This document shows, piece after piece, positions 1 through 16,550 of a stretch of DNA of 64,000 bases (position 1 is its first letter; every line of letters begins with the position of its first letter). Source of the DNA: Ricinus communis (lineage: Eukaryota; Streptophyta; Magnoliopsida; Malpighiales; Euphorbiaceae). Position numbers and translations under genes: made by a program. The stretch is from positions 19,591,001 to 19,655,000 of the forward strand of contig NC_063263.1 in the NCBI RefSeq assembly GCF_019578655.1. The letters are read 5' to 3'. The notes under the pieces are model-generated. The model saw nothing but the letters and a program-made list of their open reading frames with translations. It was not told the origin of the DNA and ran no database searches.

Positions 1-560
1 ATTTTGAATTATGTCAGGGAAGCCATACCACACCTGTCTAGTTACACATGTCATCTCTCAAAGATGCTCAAGAAGGACCCTCCTCCTTGGGGAATAGAGT
101 AAACTACAGCTGTCAAAAAACTAAAAGAGCTGGCCCACAATCCTCCACCTCTCACAATTCCATCCACAGGAGATCTCATTCTTCAGACAGATGCGTCTGA
201 TTATGCATGGGGGGCTATCCTCCGAGAAAAGCTCCATGACAAAGAACAATTATGTGGTTATGCATCTGGACAGTTTTCCTCTTCGAAAAAGTATTACCAC
301 ACGACCTATAAAGAAATTTTGGCGGTCAAGTACGGGATAAAGAAGTTCGACTTCTTCTTGATTGGACAACACTTCCTAGTTCGGATGGATACTCCTCCTT
401 CCCGAAAATCCTTGAATCCAACCAGAAGGTCTTACCTGAGCCTCAATTATTGCGGCTAAAATCATGGTTCAGTAGGTATGATTTTGAAGTTTAGCATATA
501 AAAGGGACAAGAAATCTAATTCCCGATTTCTTATCTAGACTTTCAAAACCACAGAATCAA
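1..560 (+). pseudogene. RT connection / RNase H fragment of a pararetrovirus-like pol
   Basis: Translation shows the end of an RT domain followed by RNase H. The RNase H catalytic Asp region (motif QTDASDYAWGAIL) lies near 187-225, and a DFLSR-type terminal motif lies near 525-540. This is the 3' half of a pol gene that enters from outside the window. It is broken by an in-frame TAA at 100-102, a frame change near 385-400 and a TAG at 492-494. The wording of the RNase H and the DFLSR ending resemble Caulimoviridae more than Ty3/gypsy, but the two are related and this call is by eye. The reading ends at the junction with the oppositely oriented block. No function is expected. Confidence 0.7.
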
Positions 561-620
561 CCTATAGTTCTTCTCACCTCGACAGTAAATCTTCCCATAA
601 TCTTTATGGCTTCTTCATCT

Positions 621-1073
621 TCAAGAACAACATTTTCGATCAAAGAACTCTTGTTTTTGTTGTCGTATGACAAGATCATAACTTCCAAGGAACTGATTAT
701 GGAGGATTGTAACTGCTGCTGAAGGAGTTGGTAGTGCCACAAATTGAAGCCTGGTGTACTCAGGTTGTGGCTGAAACCAATCTCTTAAACTTCCTGTGAA
801 CCTTGTGACGAATTCGACAAGAACTTTTTTAAGTGTGGCCCCTTCTAGGGTCATTTGGAGATCGATCTATGCTAGAAATTTAGAAAGCTTGTCTTTCCAT
901 TTTGATGGAGGCAAGTCATCAAAAGAGAACCAAGGTTCTGTTGGTTTTGACCTTGGGTAAGGAGCTCCAGTAGGAGCAAAGAATGACTGTGCATCCTCAT
1001 CCTCAGGTTCCACTACTTCTGGTCTGGGATCAGTAGTAGAAGTATTCATCAAGATTTCAGTAATATCCGTCAT
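621..1073 (-). pseudogene. Capsid/gag-like fragment
   Basis: Two short minus-strand reading frames, 1073-867 and 854-621, look like successive pieces of one protein: an acidic and proline-rich stretch, then a W-D-x-L-P-P-S-K-W-type segment, then a helical stretch containing TLEGATLKKVLVEF. In plant pararetrovirus-like polyproteins this kind of segment follows the movement protein and belongs to the capsid/gag part. A stop or frame change separates the pieces around 855-866. The second piece ends exactly where the inverted RNase H fragment begins. No zinc knuckle (CX2CX4HX4C) is present, so the nucleocapsid end is missing. The assignment rests on position and remembered family resemblance, not on a catalytic motif. 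Confidence 0.5.
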
Positions 1074-1235
1074 TTCTGAGGTGTTTGAGGAGGAATCAGA
1101 ATCATAGGGGCTGATGAGAGATTGTTCTGGTAGTTTTTCTTTAGAGGCTGGAGAAAGGGAGGTTTTCTTTTGTTGGATTTCTGAGTCCTTTGGGTAAAGA
1201 TGGGAAAAAGTGCCAAAGGGCTAATAAAGGATTTC

Positions 1236-2795
1236 TTATTGTTGTTCTGGCTGTGGGAGGAAGGGAAATGAAGAATAATATGAGGAAGCAATAGCAGAAG
1301 ATGTAGAAGCTGCTGATGTAAAAGATGGGATTACGGTAGAATGATTTTTTCGAAGATCATGCTCAATCTGGTCTATTTGCCTTTTTAGCCTTGTTATCTC
1401 CTTTTCCTTCCATGAAGGCTGGAGTGATCGGCTGAGGAACTCGAAGTTCTTTATCCAGAGCTTGATATTTGGCAGCGATGAATAGAGCTGGAGTACTTCT
1501 TGAGAGAATGTATCCATCTTGTGATCCAGTTTATGAGCCAGGTGTAGAGCTTGATCCAGTTTTCCATTTATTTTCTTTAAATAGGAATTCTGGATAATAG
1601 AGTTGGAGGTTTGCCAGTTCAGAACCTCTTCTGGTGGTGTGAGGGGCTCTATCGATCCAGAAGGAGTAATCCTTGAAAGAAGGATTTCAGATCTTTTATT
1701 CTCCATTTTCCCCAGAGGAGGGAAGTCTTCCGGTTGGAACATGTAACAACCTTGGATTGGTGGTTGTACTACTGGTAGATCAGCCTTGATTTCCTTTCTG
1801 CATGTTGCAGAAGGACTTTTCCCAAATTCAACTCCCAGTTGGGCCAAAAGTGCCTTCATTTCATTAAAAGTAATGTCAAGGACAGTCTTTCCTTCTTTTG
1901 CAAGAAGATCTAAGGCGAGAGGAGCTTTGTTTTGATTTTCTTTTTGTCTTTTTTGGATGCCAATCCAAGGACCGTCTGGATCCCGGTCATCCGGTCTTGG
2001 TTCCATGACTGAACATGGAGTCTCTGGAGTCATATTTCTTGGATCTTCCTTAGAATGCTGAAAATACGATTCAACAAAATCTAGATCATCTCCACAAGTG
2101 CATCCTGGTCGGCACATTCCTGGGTCAACATCCCAGATGAAGTATTTTTTTATTCTGGCAGCATAGATCTGGTGCCCAGAAGACTGGAATGAGTGGATAG
2201 GGATCTTCTCTCTGGGTCTGGATACAGGCTGGATCATTGATGCTTGGAAGATAGTCGGTGCAGAAGAAGATTCTCCTGTCTTTGTGAAGATCGTCTTGAC
2301 AGTCCCGTCCTTTTGATTGATAAAAAGAGGGTCAGTAGCTTGAATAAGCTTAGCTTGGGATGCCTGAAGCTTTTTGTAGTTGGTTACCCATTCTGTTAGG
2401 ATCAACTTTTGAAGATCTTCCTTTTCCAGTTGCCTGGGGGCCTGGACAATCGTAGGAATCTGGCCAGAGTCAGCCATAATGAATAGAGCATCAGAGGAGG
2501 CTTGAAAGCCTGGGATCTGCAGATTAAAAGCATGATCCTGTAATTTGTATACTATCTGATGATGTAGAGTCGCAGAGAGAGCGTTATCTACTTGATTTGC
2601 TCCTGTTATTTGGACTTGTACTTTAAGTGCAGTGGATAGATAGGGATCGTTGAGGGATAGATTGAAATTGGGGAAGAAGGTCAAAACAACACTTCCCGTG
2701 TTGAGTGTTGTGACGATCGTGCCAATTACTGCATGCTCGTACTTGAGGTATCTGGTGTCCAGTAGCGACATACGGGCTGTAACTGGTAGACCCAT
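1236..2795 (-). pseudogene. Movement-protein-type polyprotein, long surviving ORF (519 codons)
   Basis: This is the longest open frame of the viral block. Its first roughly 110 residues match the core of a plant viral 30K-superfamily movement protein (LLDTRYLKYEHA, then beta-rich segments with SVVLTFFPNF). Near residues 225-235 is a cysteine cluster (CRPGCTCGDD) followed by an acidic DPDGPWIG segment. The last roughly 120 residues are charged and helical, probably coiled coil. The N-terminal part of the movement protein is in other frames upstream (3206-2796), so the Met at 2795 is internal and not a native start. In exogenous viruses the movement protein forms tubules through plasmodesmata; here it is a fossil. 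The ORF is long for a pseudogene, so insertion may not be extremely old. Confidence 0.6.
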
Positions 2796-3206
2796 CCTTC
2801 CATGATAGGATAGAACTAGCCTTACTGCTCCAAGATGGAGATGTGAATAGCCCTGTTTCCTCCACTGTTTTATGAAGGATGTTGGGATTTCGAGAGTAAC
2901 ATACTGCTCCTGTTTGGTAGCAGTGAGAGAACATTGAGAAAGGGAAAAAGATTGGACATATTCTTTTACAGAAAGAGGTTGTTTATGGATAATCTGGTTA
3001 AAGGTTTTTCTGACAAAGTTTTATTTTTTAAAGATATTGTATGGGTTCATAATAGGTACAAGGGTGTTTTCTATTTGAACATTCTCAGGTATATGAGAAA
3101 TTTCTACAAGATGGTCTATCTTGTTGGATACGGCTTTCTTACATGAAGGAGAGAGTTGCAAGGTTGAAGTGTGGGCAGTGATTTCTGAAGTCATTGTGTG
3201 TTCCAA
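2796..3206 (-). pseudogene. N-terminal piece of the movement protein, frame-broken
   Basis: Minus-strand frames 3206-3021 and 2934-2796 continue the movement-protein similarity upstream of the long ORF. The first begins MTSEITAHTSTLQLSPSCKK and contains ENTLVPIMNPYNIFKK. Stops and frame changes then interrupt the reading before it rejoins the long ORF at 2795. This shows the movement-protein gene is not intact. The coding resemblance stops around 3206-3210, some 40 bp before the TATA-like sequence of the neighbouring transporter gene on the opposite strand. Confidence 0.5.
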
Positions 3207-3246
3207 AAACGACAGCCAGAAATTGACGTTTTACTTTTGTCTCTTT

Positions 3247-3254
3247 TATAAATA
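3247..3254 (+). promoter_or_regulatory. TATA-like element of the inositol transporter gene
   Basis: TATAAATA lies about 490 bp before the transporter ATG and is followed by a pyrimidine-rich stretch (cgctctcctcggcttcag, 3281 onward) typical of a plant 5' leader. If it is used, the 5' UTR is about 460 nt. It sits only about 40 bp beyond the end of the viral fossil. The assignment is by sequence only; the leader could also contain an intron. Confidence 0.4.
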
Positions 3255-3743
3255 ACACTTTTTTGCTCTTTTGCTTTTTGTAGCGCTCTCCTCGGCTTCA
3301 GCTTTCTAAAATCACAGCGTCTGCTGACCGCTTTCTTTCTGTCCCAGTTTTCTCGGAAGAGAAAATCTAAAGGAAAACGAAGAATCTGTTTTCCAGTTCC
3401 ATTTTTAGCAGCGAAATTGATGAAATAGCTGCACTATCCCAGAGATAACGTGTTGATTCTTTGTTCCTTTTTCAAAAAGTTTTCTCTCAATTTAATGCGC
3501 ATGTATTGCTGTTGTTGTAATATTCAGAATTATTGACTGTTACATTGAGGGGTTTCGATTCAAAATCAGAACAGAGAAAGAGACATAGCTTGTTCTAGTG
3601 GCTGCTATTAGACCGGTCAAATTCATTTCAGTGAGTTTAGAATTTCCTTCAAAATCTTGATCGATTGAAATAGGGTGTTGTTTGTCTGTTTGTTGAGTGA
3701 TCGAGATTTAGGGTTTGGTTAAAGGAAGAAAGAAGAAAGAAAG

Positions 3744-7606
<3,863 letters not shown>

Positions 7607-10600
7607 TCAGCTTTTTATGTGCTCATTAATAACAGAATAAAAGAATTTTAGAGGTTTTGAAGACAGGTTGTATCTACCTAGTTTTATGTGGGTAAAAATG
7701 TAAATGCATGGACGTATTATGAAATCCAGCAGCAATAGGGTTTGTTCAGAACTTGGAGATAGACATGAAACTTATGGGGCTATCTTAGCCTTCTGCAAGT
7801 GCCAGTAGTTCTGGCCAAGCAAAGTAGGGTTCTTTTTATGTGGCCCCTTGGAAAGGCAGTTCCTTTTAGAATTGTCCATTCTTTCAGTTATTCAGTGCTA
7901 TGTAGTTATTTGTTATGTATGAGTTAAGATTTTGCAGCCATTTGTCAAGGTTTGTTTTTCTTAAAATGAGACCTTATCTAGTTTAATTTCAAGAAACAAT
8001 TTATAATAATAATAGAGAAAGGCAAATCAATCTTCATAAATAATCAAATTCCAACAGAATTTATAGTTCTATCATAATTTAATTTTAATTTATAATAAAA
8101 ATAATCAACTAGTATTGCTAACTATATTTTTATTGTAGTACAACTTAATCATAGTATTTAAGAATATTTATCACTAATTAATTTGATATCAACGTTAATT
8201 TTATTTCAAAGTAATAAAATAATTCAACCATCTTTAATAATTTTTCTTTAAAATATATTAGAAATTAATAGAAAATAAAATATCTTATACTTATAATTGT
8301 TATGAGATTTTTCATATTTTTATCAAATAAGATAAAATACATTGAACTAAAAAGTATATTGAAATAGAAAAAATAGTATCTAACTAAATATTTTCTAAAA
8401 TGCGTAAACAAAAATTTTTAAAAAAAGTTATTTAATTATATTTTATTACACAAGAATTTAAGTTAAAATTTAATAAAAAATTATTTAATTTGAAAAACTA
8501 ATTTAAGTATAATAATTAAATTAAATATTTGTAATTAATTAAATTCTTTGACCGGGTCGACTCGATAGCAAAAAATGGATAAAAGTGATAAATAGTAAAA
8601 AGTTGGGAGGGTTAACTTGGTTTAGAATAGACATTCTTATAATACCAAACAGTGGTCAGCCAAGAAAGGAATGACCAAAAGTAACACGTAGAAATAGTAA
8701 TACAACAAGTCTATAAGCATTTAACATGTGAAACTTTTTATATAATGTGAAATCTCATTCAGTTAGGACCAAAGCAGACTGTTTTATTTCTATGTAATAA
8801 CTTCTTTTATCATCTTCTTCAATTAAATTTGTCGGCATCAGGACATTCCCAATATTATTCAACATTAAGTCCACCAATTTCAAGTCTCATAGATATAAAG
8901 ATTATGCCCCCAGATTGCTTTCACATTTTACTCCTTCAACTTGTAATAGTAATAATAATACTAATAAGAAAATAATTAATAATTAATGGAGAGAAATCAG
9001 TTTTATACTTATCATTTTTGACTTTCGCTCAACGTTATTATTCTCATTTTATATTATGTTTTTGTTTTAAAAAAGATTTTTCCCCTCTTTTATATATATA
9101 TAACTATCACGTGATTTTGTTTTATAACTTTTAGTATATATTATTTTCAAAAAGGTAGGTATGTGGTTATAATCATAATAAAAAAAATACATTCCCGTTA
9201 GAAAATTTTGATTCGTAAAAATTTAGTAATTTTTACTCCGATTGATCACTGTTATCATGTTATAAGGATATTTTAGTCGGTTTCAAAATTCTTTCGTGCT
9301 TTATATATATTAATATTACTCGTCATATGTGTTACTTTTAAATTATTATAATAAAAGTCATAAATATAAAAATATTTGATAAATTAGTATATAATATAAT
9401 ATTTATTAAACATATTAAACTATTTTATGAATATTTATATTTATTGTATATTAGAAACTCATGTATTATACTTTACAAACTTAATGAATAATTAGACTTC
9501 AAATAAATTTATATAAAATAAATAAATAAATAATTATTTTTTGCTTATTTTATTAAAATAATTTAATTATATTATTTTAATACTTATTTAATAAAAAAAC
9601 TGAAATAAAATCTCCATTTTAATAAAGAAAGAAATATGTAAGCAGTTCAATATTTTAGTTTTAGTAATTTTTAATTTTTTTTTACTTTATATACAATATT
9701 TTTCAATAGTAATATTACTATAATTATTGACGGTTCACTGGATAGATTAAATGCAAATAATTGCTGGTTTGCCACGAGTGTAAGCAAAAGTCTAAATGCC
9801 AAGTTGGATTATCTTGGAAACTTGGATTTGGTTTCTATGTATTCCTGACAGGGACACCATTTTTATGTTTTGTTTGACAATTCATGATGTGAATGCATTA
9901 TCAACTTTACTGGAGTTCATATTAAATATTTTAATGATGATTAGCCAATTTTATATGAATGTTTTGACTAATTCATCTCTTACTTTACACTTTTCCTTTT
10001 TCCTCCTCATTTAAATAAGTGCAAACATGTGGTTAGCTTAATCCCAGTAATTCTGCCTAATTAATAAGTGGGTCTACTTTTTTTTTTTTTTTTTTGTATA
10101 ATTAATCAAAAGTTTTTAATCTTGAAGTCAAATCAGGAAATTAACAATTTGTTTTGTTTAAAGAAATAGAGTTAACACTGGACAAAGATTATCTCCTAAT
10201 GTCACTGGATATATAATATGTATTACCTTTCAAGCTTGCTTGATTAGCAATTGGAAAGGTAATGCTCAATGTTACCAATGTAACAGACACAAGCAGCATG
10301 GAGAAAGAAAAGAGCAATCATAGAGCTCCCAACAATGGGGACAAGTTTTTGACTTAAATCTTTTACGGATCCTGTAAAAAAGGCTTCAGCACTCATGCCA
10401 CTCTTCATAATCATAGACCCTTTTTGAATTGTTCATCTGTTCTCATCTTCATTTGTCAAAAACATACTTTATTGGTCACAAGATTAACTATTGGATGGAT
10501 TTTAGCTGATCCTATTAGTATTTTCATTTATAAGATGTAAGAACGGTTCAGATTTGAGTCTTTTCTACCACTTAAAAATATTATATTAACCAGCCAACCA

Positions 10601-11340
10601 AAGATTCACATAATCTATATCATTCACAAGAAATGTGTTTGTATTAGCATATTATTGATCAATATAATAAATAATTATGACAAATATAGCCAGAAACATT
10701 ACAACAAAGAACAAACGGATTGAATATAATTTGAGTTATCTTTTTAATTTATAATAATTATAATCAATATAATTTTAAAAAAATAATTAATTCATATTGT
10801 GTAGCTCACGGAATAATAAAACTTCAATTAATAAAATATAAAGTCTTTTTTTTTTTTTTTTTTTGCTTTTGCTCCTAGTCTAATTAATGTTTTTTATATA
10901 GAGCTTTTATATCATATCCAAGAGAAAATTGAATCTAATTATTGTTTACAACATAATGTTTACTCACTCCTTAATAATTTAATTTTACTATTTGTATGAA
11001 GTACTGGAATCCTATTTATATGAAGTTTGTCTTTATTAAAAATAAATAGTTAAAGTATAATTTAAGTGATTAAAATATTTATTTTTTAAAATAAAATATT
11101 TTAAATTTAAATTTTATTTTTATATTAAATAAATTTATATTTTTATAATAAACATAAGAAAATAATTATTCTTGTCGGACAAATTCACAGTTGGTTGATC
11201 CTCGTATGAATTTATAAAAAATAATAAAAAAATAATTAAAAAAAAAGTTGAGAATGGAGGAGACTTGCTCTACAAAATTCTTAAGTGAAAAGAAAAAAAG
11301 AAGCAATCTTGTTCTTAAGTGATACGTTATTGTGTTGTGT
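7607..11340. other. AT-rich intergenic region downstream of INT1
   Basis: The first roughly 350 bases are probably transporter 3' UTR, with an aataaaa signal near 7634. The rest is very AT-rich with homopolymer T runs near 10079-10095 and 10845-10864. Scattered small ORFs (for example 9796-10014) show no domain and no codon structure. A short imperfect stem-loop lies at 10222-10263. No gene, tRNA or clear transposon end was recognised. Confidence 0.5.
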
Positions 11341-11860
11341 TCTGTTGCAGATCTCATCAGTTGCATGATTGATTGGCTGTCCAAAAATATTACAAAAGAA
11401 CTCTCTAGACATCTCTAAAACTGGATATAATCCTCAGCATCTTACGATTCCAACTACAACCAATCCCCGCCACTCATCCTTTTCCGTCCCCCACCACTCT
11501 GATCACATCCATCCGTCTGATCGTGTGGATTGGAAGATCGCAACTGTATGTAATGATTTTTTGTTTTTCTTTATGTGGTGGGACCACTTTATATATAATA
11601 ATAAATGTAGGCGAACAGAAATGCTGACTCTTGTTTCCCGCGAAATTATTGACTGATAAAGACAAGCCACGTGGGTTGTTGGCCTGTTCTTGTCCTTATT
11701 CTATTCCTTCCAATCTGTTGGTCCCACGTGGCTCATCCTCTATCACGTTGAATATTGTTCTCGATGCATGGCCCATAGTGGTATCCATGCATGGATGCTT
11801 ATATGCATGCGTGGATCATATATGTCTAAACATATATTACATGACATGTATTATTATATC
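11341..11860. promoter_or_regulatory. GC-richer island with two G-boxes and RY motifs, no recognised gene
   Basis: This patch stands out from the AT-rich surroundings. It holds two perfect palindromic G-boxes CCACGTGG (11667-11674 and 11724-11731), a TATA-like tatataataata near 11590, and several CATGCA/TGCATG (RY-type) motifs between about 11760 and 11810. G-box/ABRE plus RY is the combination bound by bZIP and B3 (ABI3/FUS3-type) factors at seed or ABA-responsive plant promoters (established knowledge). The ORFs through it (11369-11656, 11631-11918) have no recognisable domain. It could be an orphan promoter, an enhancer, a non-coding RNA gene or a decayed gene. Confidence 0.35.
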
Positions 11861-14800
11861 CGGCAAATCTTTTAGTTTTATTTTATTTAGCGTTTTAAAT
11901 TTATTTTATTTCATTTAGTTTTGTATTTTTATTAAAGAGTTTAATAGTCTCTAATAAAATAAAATTTAAATTTAAAAACTTAATAGAATAAAATTATAAA
12001 AATCATAGACTTAATATTTATCTAGAGTTTTTAGATTATTTTAAAAATTTTAATTAAAGGGCATCGAGTCATTAATTAAAATAAATTAAAAATTACAAAA
12101 ATCTCCTAAATATATAAAAAGTGTCTTTAGTTAAAATAAAATTTAAAAATCAACATTTATTAGAATAAAAATAAGATTATAAAATTTAGCAAAAGGCAAA
12201 ACCTTTATTTTGAGCCCTCTAATTTTTATATTTATTTCAAGTAGTCTCTAGACATCAATTGTATTTTAAGTGGTCCTTAAATTTTTATTTTACAAGCATT
12301 GGGTCCTTAATTGAACAGACGTTACGTGTACATATTGTTAAATGTGCTTATGACTTCTTTATAAATAAAAATAGAGATTTTCACTTTAAAGAACTTATTG
12401 AAATATAAATTATGTATTGAACAGAAATAATAGAAAAGGAATTAGAGAAAAAAGACTAAAAATCATATTACTCTCTTAAGTCTTGTTTTCCATGTAAAGA
12501 TGATAAGAAGTTGTTGAAAGAAAAAAGACTAAAAAATCACTAATTGATAATTTTGATAACTCAGGAACCTTAGATATCAAAATTGTCTCTTTTATTATCC
12601 GGTTCTATAAAAAATAGGAAAGTATGGAAAAAAATATTTAACGGTGATAAAAAAACTGTTAATATAAGAACCAAATAGGTAAAAAAAAAAAAATAGAGAT
12701 ATAAAAACGATTTCAAACAAATACGAAAAGTAGAAGGAATGAATTTTACCTTAACAATATAAAACTTAAAGATTGCTTTTTACTTTTGCTTTTACCCTAA
12801 CTAAGCTTCCTCATGCCTGTTAAGATAGCATTCATCACAGTGATCATTTCTTTATTTATTATGAGCACATCTTCATTATAAACTTCATGAATGATGATAA
12901 ATAAATATATAAATATTTTTATAAATGATGCATCGACATTGATTAATATTTTTGTAAATATTTCTTTTTGATTCTTTTTAATATTTCTTAATTTTATAAG
13001 TGTTGCTGTGACCTTTTTAAAGGTTTAAAACTTTGAACGTAAATAGTTAGGAAATACATATTTATGAATAAAAGAAATCTCTTATTCTATATAACAAATA
13101 TTATTGATTACTCTATTAATTATCATAATTTAGAATAGAGGACACATAACACATTGTAGTTTTAAAAAAAGAATTTAATTAATTATAATTACGAGAGAGG
13201 AACATCTCATATTACATTATTTATGGCCTAATGATTTAGTCTATTACATATTTATTTTAATAGAAATGTTAAATTATACTTAATTAACATTGTGTAGTAT
13301 ATTCAAAATATTGTGTAATGTATAAGAATTTATGATATAATAAAGACGATGACGATGATTATATAATATTATTTTATAAAATTAATCTAAATTACCAACA
13401 AATTAATTGTGTATGAAAATCGTCTCAATTTAATTAAAAACACATTATTTAAATTTATAGTCTAAATAAATATACTCTTAAGAGATTTAGAGGGATAAAA
13501 ACTTAGAAAAATTATAAAAATTTGAAAACAAAACCAGAAATTAAAAATATACTTTACATAAACTATGAAATGCTAAAAAGATTAAGAGGAATTAAAAAGA
13601 GATTTTATAAACATTATGAGAATTTGAACTAATTTGTGTCGACTTTTTTATAACATTTTTATTGTGTGTACCTATGCCACATCATTACAAGTAGAAGTGT
13701 CTAATTGATAATTTTTAAAGTATAAAGTGTTAGTTGAATATTTTATGTAAGTGTTTACTAATGCATTGTAGTTTACTTCTGAGTTTGCTTAAAATGTAAA
13801 TGATATTATAAACAAGTCTTAAAAGGATTGAGTGGAAGCAATAAACTAATGGACAAAGGACTGAAATATCCCAAATTAAAAAATAAATACTATTTTTACA
13901 ATATAAAATATTAGGGTAATAAATTTTTTATGTAAATAATTTTTGTATAAAAGGAAAATTATGGCTTTAGTACTTTATGTTATGAAAATAAGCTCATCCA
14001 ATTAAAAGTATGTTTATTTCTTTTTAAAAAACCTAATTTATTAGTTTATCAATATTAAAGATCTTTTTAATCACCTGATATAAGTCAAAAGATATAATTG
14101 AATATATTTTGTCTATTTTAAGAATATTTTAAATGATTTTTCATAAAATATACTTAATTTTTTTAATTATTTTTCAACTATGGTTTTTAGGCCTAACTGC
14201 TAGTTAAATTTTAAATTTACACTTTTTAATAAGTTTATCCAATTATTTTAAGATCTTAATATAAATACCTATACTATTAATTTATTTTTGGATAATAAAT
14301 TTTAAAATTTTACAATAAAAAAATTATTGTAGTAAGTCAATTCTGTTTACTAAAATAAAATTTAATGAATCGCCAAAAAATTTATTAAATTTAGATGTAA
14401 GATGTGCAAAATGATGTATATATGTAAGATTTTTAATGATCATATTGTTAAGTTTAAGACAAATTATTTGCATTGATTCACTATTTTACTTGTTAAGTTT
14501 AATTATATTTTGCTCTTCATATTATAGGTAAGGAACCTAATGAGATATATAATTGGTCCAGCGTTGGCTTCGTAATGAGAAGAATAGAGTATAATGTAGT
14601 CCGGTCGCACCTTTTTTTTTTTTATTTTTATGCTTATTAATTCAGTGCTGAATGTTCATTAATTTATATTCATTAAATATATATTGAATGCTTATTGTTT
14701 ACACATTGAATGTTTATTGTTTATTAATTTTATTTTATTAAAAATATAATTGTACCAAAAAATAAATATTTGTAAGATAACTTTAGCTTGACTTTTTTTT

Positions 14801-15467
14801 GTTTACTAACTATAAAAATGATTTATATTATGTCTATATTATATATGTTTGTTTCACTATTTATTAACAAACTAATAAATATTATGTTTATAAATGATGA
14901 AAACTTATATTAATTATAAAAATATTTTAATATGTATCACAAAATCAATGAATCTGACTTACGTAAAGAATCAATATCATTTTCATATGAAAATAAATAT
15001 TTTATAGTGATTTGAGAAATATATATAAAGTTATAACTATTTGAATTAACAATAACACATTAATGAACATGTAATCATAAATGATGAATATTTTTCACTA
15101 AAATAATGAGTATTGAAAAACTGATGGAATGCAAAATAAATATCGTCGTAGTAAGCAATGAATATTATCTTATACATGATAAATATTGATATCCATTATA
15201 AAATATAACACTTTTTTGGTTATAGAATTATCAATTACATATGGATAAAATTTTAAAATTGTCAAATATGTAAAAAGAAAAGTTTAATTCATTAATAATA
15301 TAAAATCTTAGCATATAAAAATTATCTAAAAATCATATTATATTAATTTTAATAGATAAATTTTATTGTATTAAGAAAGACATTAGAAATATTTAATTTA
15401 TTATTATTTGTAAAAATATTTTAGATATTTAAGTTTTTTTTTTCTGTTGATTTTCGCCAAATTCAGG

Positions 15468-15506
<39 letters not shown>

Positions 15507-16550
15507 TATATAATTATTTATTAATATCCCTATTAAAATAGTCACATCAATTAAGTTCATCTTAAAAAATTTCGGTTGCTAAATTACTTCTAATGGATCA
15601 TATCATGTACCTAACTTTTTGAGTTAAGTGTTATGTCCAATTCTAATGGCTCATTTTTCCAGTTTTCTTTTGTTATATTTCAATGGTATAATTATGTTGT
15701 GATTGAAACTATCATCTATTTAATTATTGGGTTCATCTTATATTTCATAGTATTACATTAATTTTTCCACATTTATGGCATTGATTTATGTATCTTGACT
15801 TTATTTATCTATGATTTTCTTCCTAAGTAATAGAAAAGTTAAGGAGGGATTCATTAAAAGAAACACAAATTAAGAAAAGATATACTTCAAGTATTTTGAT
15901 TTTTTAAATTTATTTATAAAGTATATTTGCTTATTATTAAGTATCTGAATTTTTATTTTTATTTTAATATTAAGACTTTTTACTTAACATAGAATGCATG
16001 ATGCAATTAAGGGCACGTTTGTGTTGCATAGAGGGTTAAGGAAAGAAAAAATATATTTTGAAATTATCGGTTGAATTTAATGGCTTTTTGTTAAAAAATG
16101 GCTTCAGTTTCATATATTTGATAATTTAAGAACTTATTTACATGTAAAAGGATTAGAATAAGGTTTAAATAGACTTTAGACTTTGAGAGTGGTGCTAAGT
16201 AGGTACTTTTTCTTGGGCCATTTTAATTCATAATTTAACTGTTTTAGTTCAACTTAATGTTTTTTTTAGGAGAAGTTAATATTTTCTTAGTAGAGTGAAT
16301 TAGTTCTCCGTATTAAGAGAGTGAATTCAGTAAAAAAATAATAAAAATTAATTTTTTAAAATTAAATTTAGTAAATATATAGTTAGCTATTAATAATAAC
16401 ATTAAAAAATTATAAATTGTTAAAAAATTTAACTATTTTTTTTATTTCATTTTTATCTTTTTTTGTTCTTAGAGAAGAGTATTCTCACTCTCTTTCATTT
16501 AAAGATAAATTGAGTTAAAATATTAAAGTGATAAAATGACTCAAATTAAT
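11861..16550. other. AT-rich intergenic region with (TA)n tract
   Basis: The stretch is strongly AT-rich and shows no convincing coding sequence on either strand. A (TA)n microsatellite lies at about 15470-15501. Phrases around 12200-12320 (phrasing like gtggtccttaaat and gggtccttaattgaacag) resemble the outer parts of plant Mutator-like elements, but no partner end was found. A slightly GC-richer patch at 14540-14610 was not identified. Confidence 0.45.

Larger units (their letters stand above)
1..3210. mobile_element. Degenerate endogenous pararetrovirus-like block
   Basis: The block combines a plus-strand reverse transcriptase/RNase H fragment (1 to about 560) with a minus-strand movement-protein and capsid-like region (3206 to 621). 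The two run towards each other and meet near 590-620. In an intact caulimovirid-type element all these domains lie on one strand in the order MP, capsid, protease, RT, RNase H, so this is a rearranged fossil (inversion or two joined pieces). Every part has stops or frame changes. No protease, flanking repeat or target duplication was found, and the left end lies outside the window. The family is inferred from domain resemblance; a plant Ty3-like element carrying an MP domain is an alternative. It cannot produce a virus. Confidence 0.7.
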
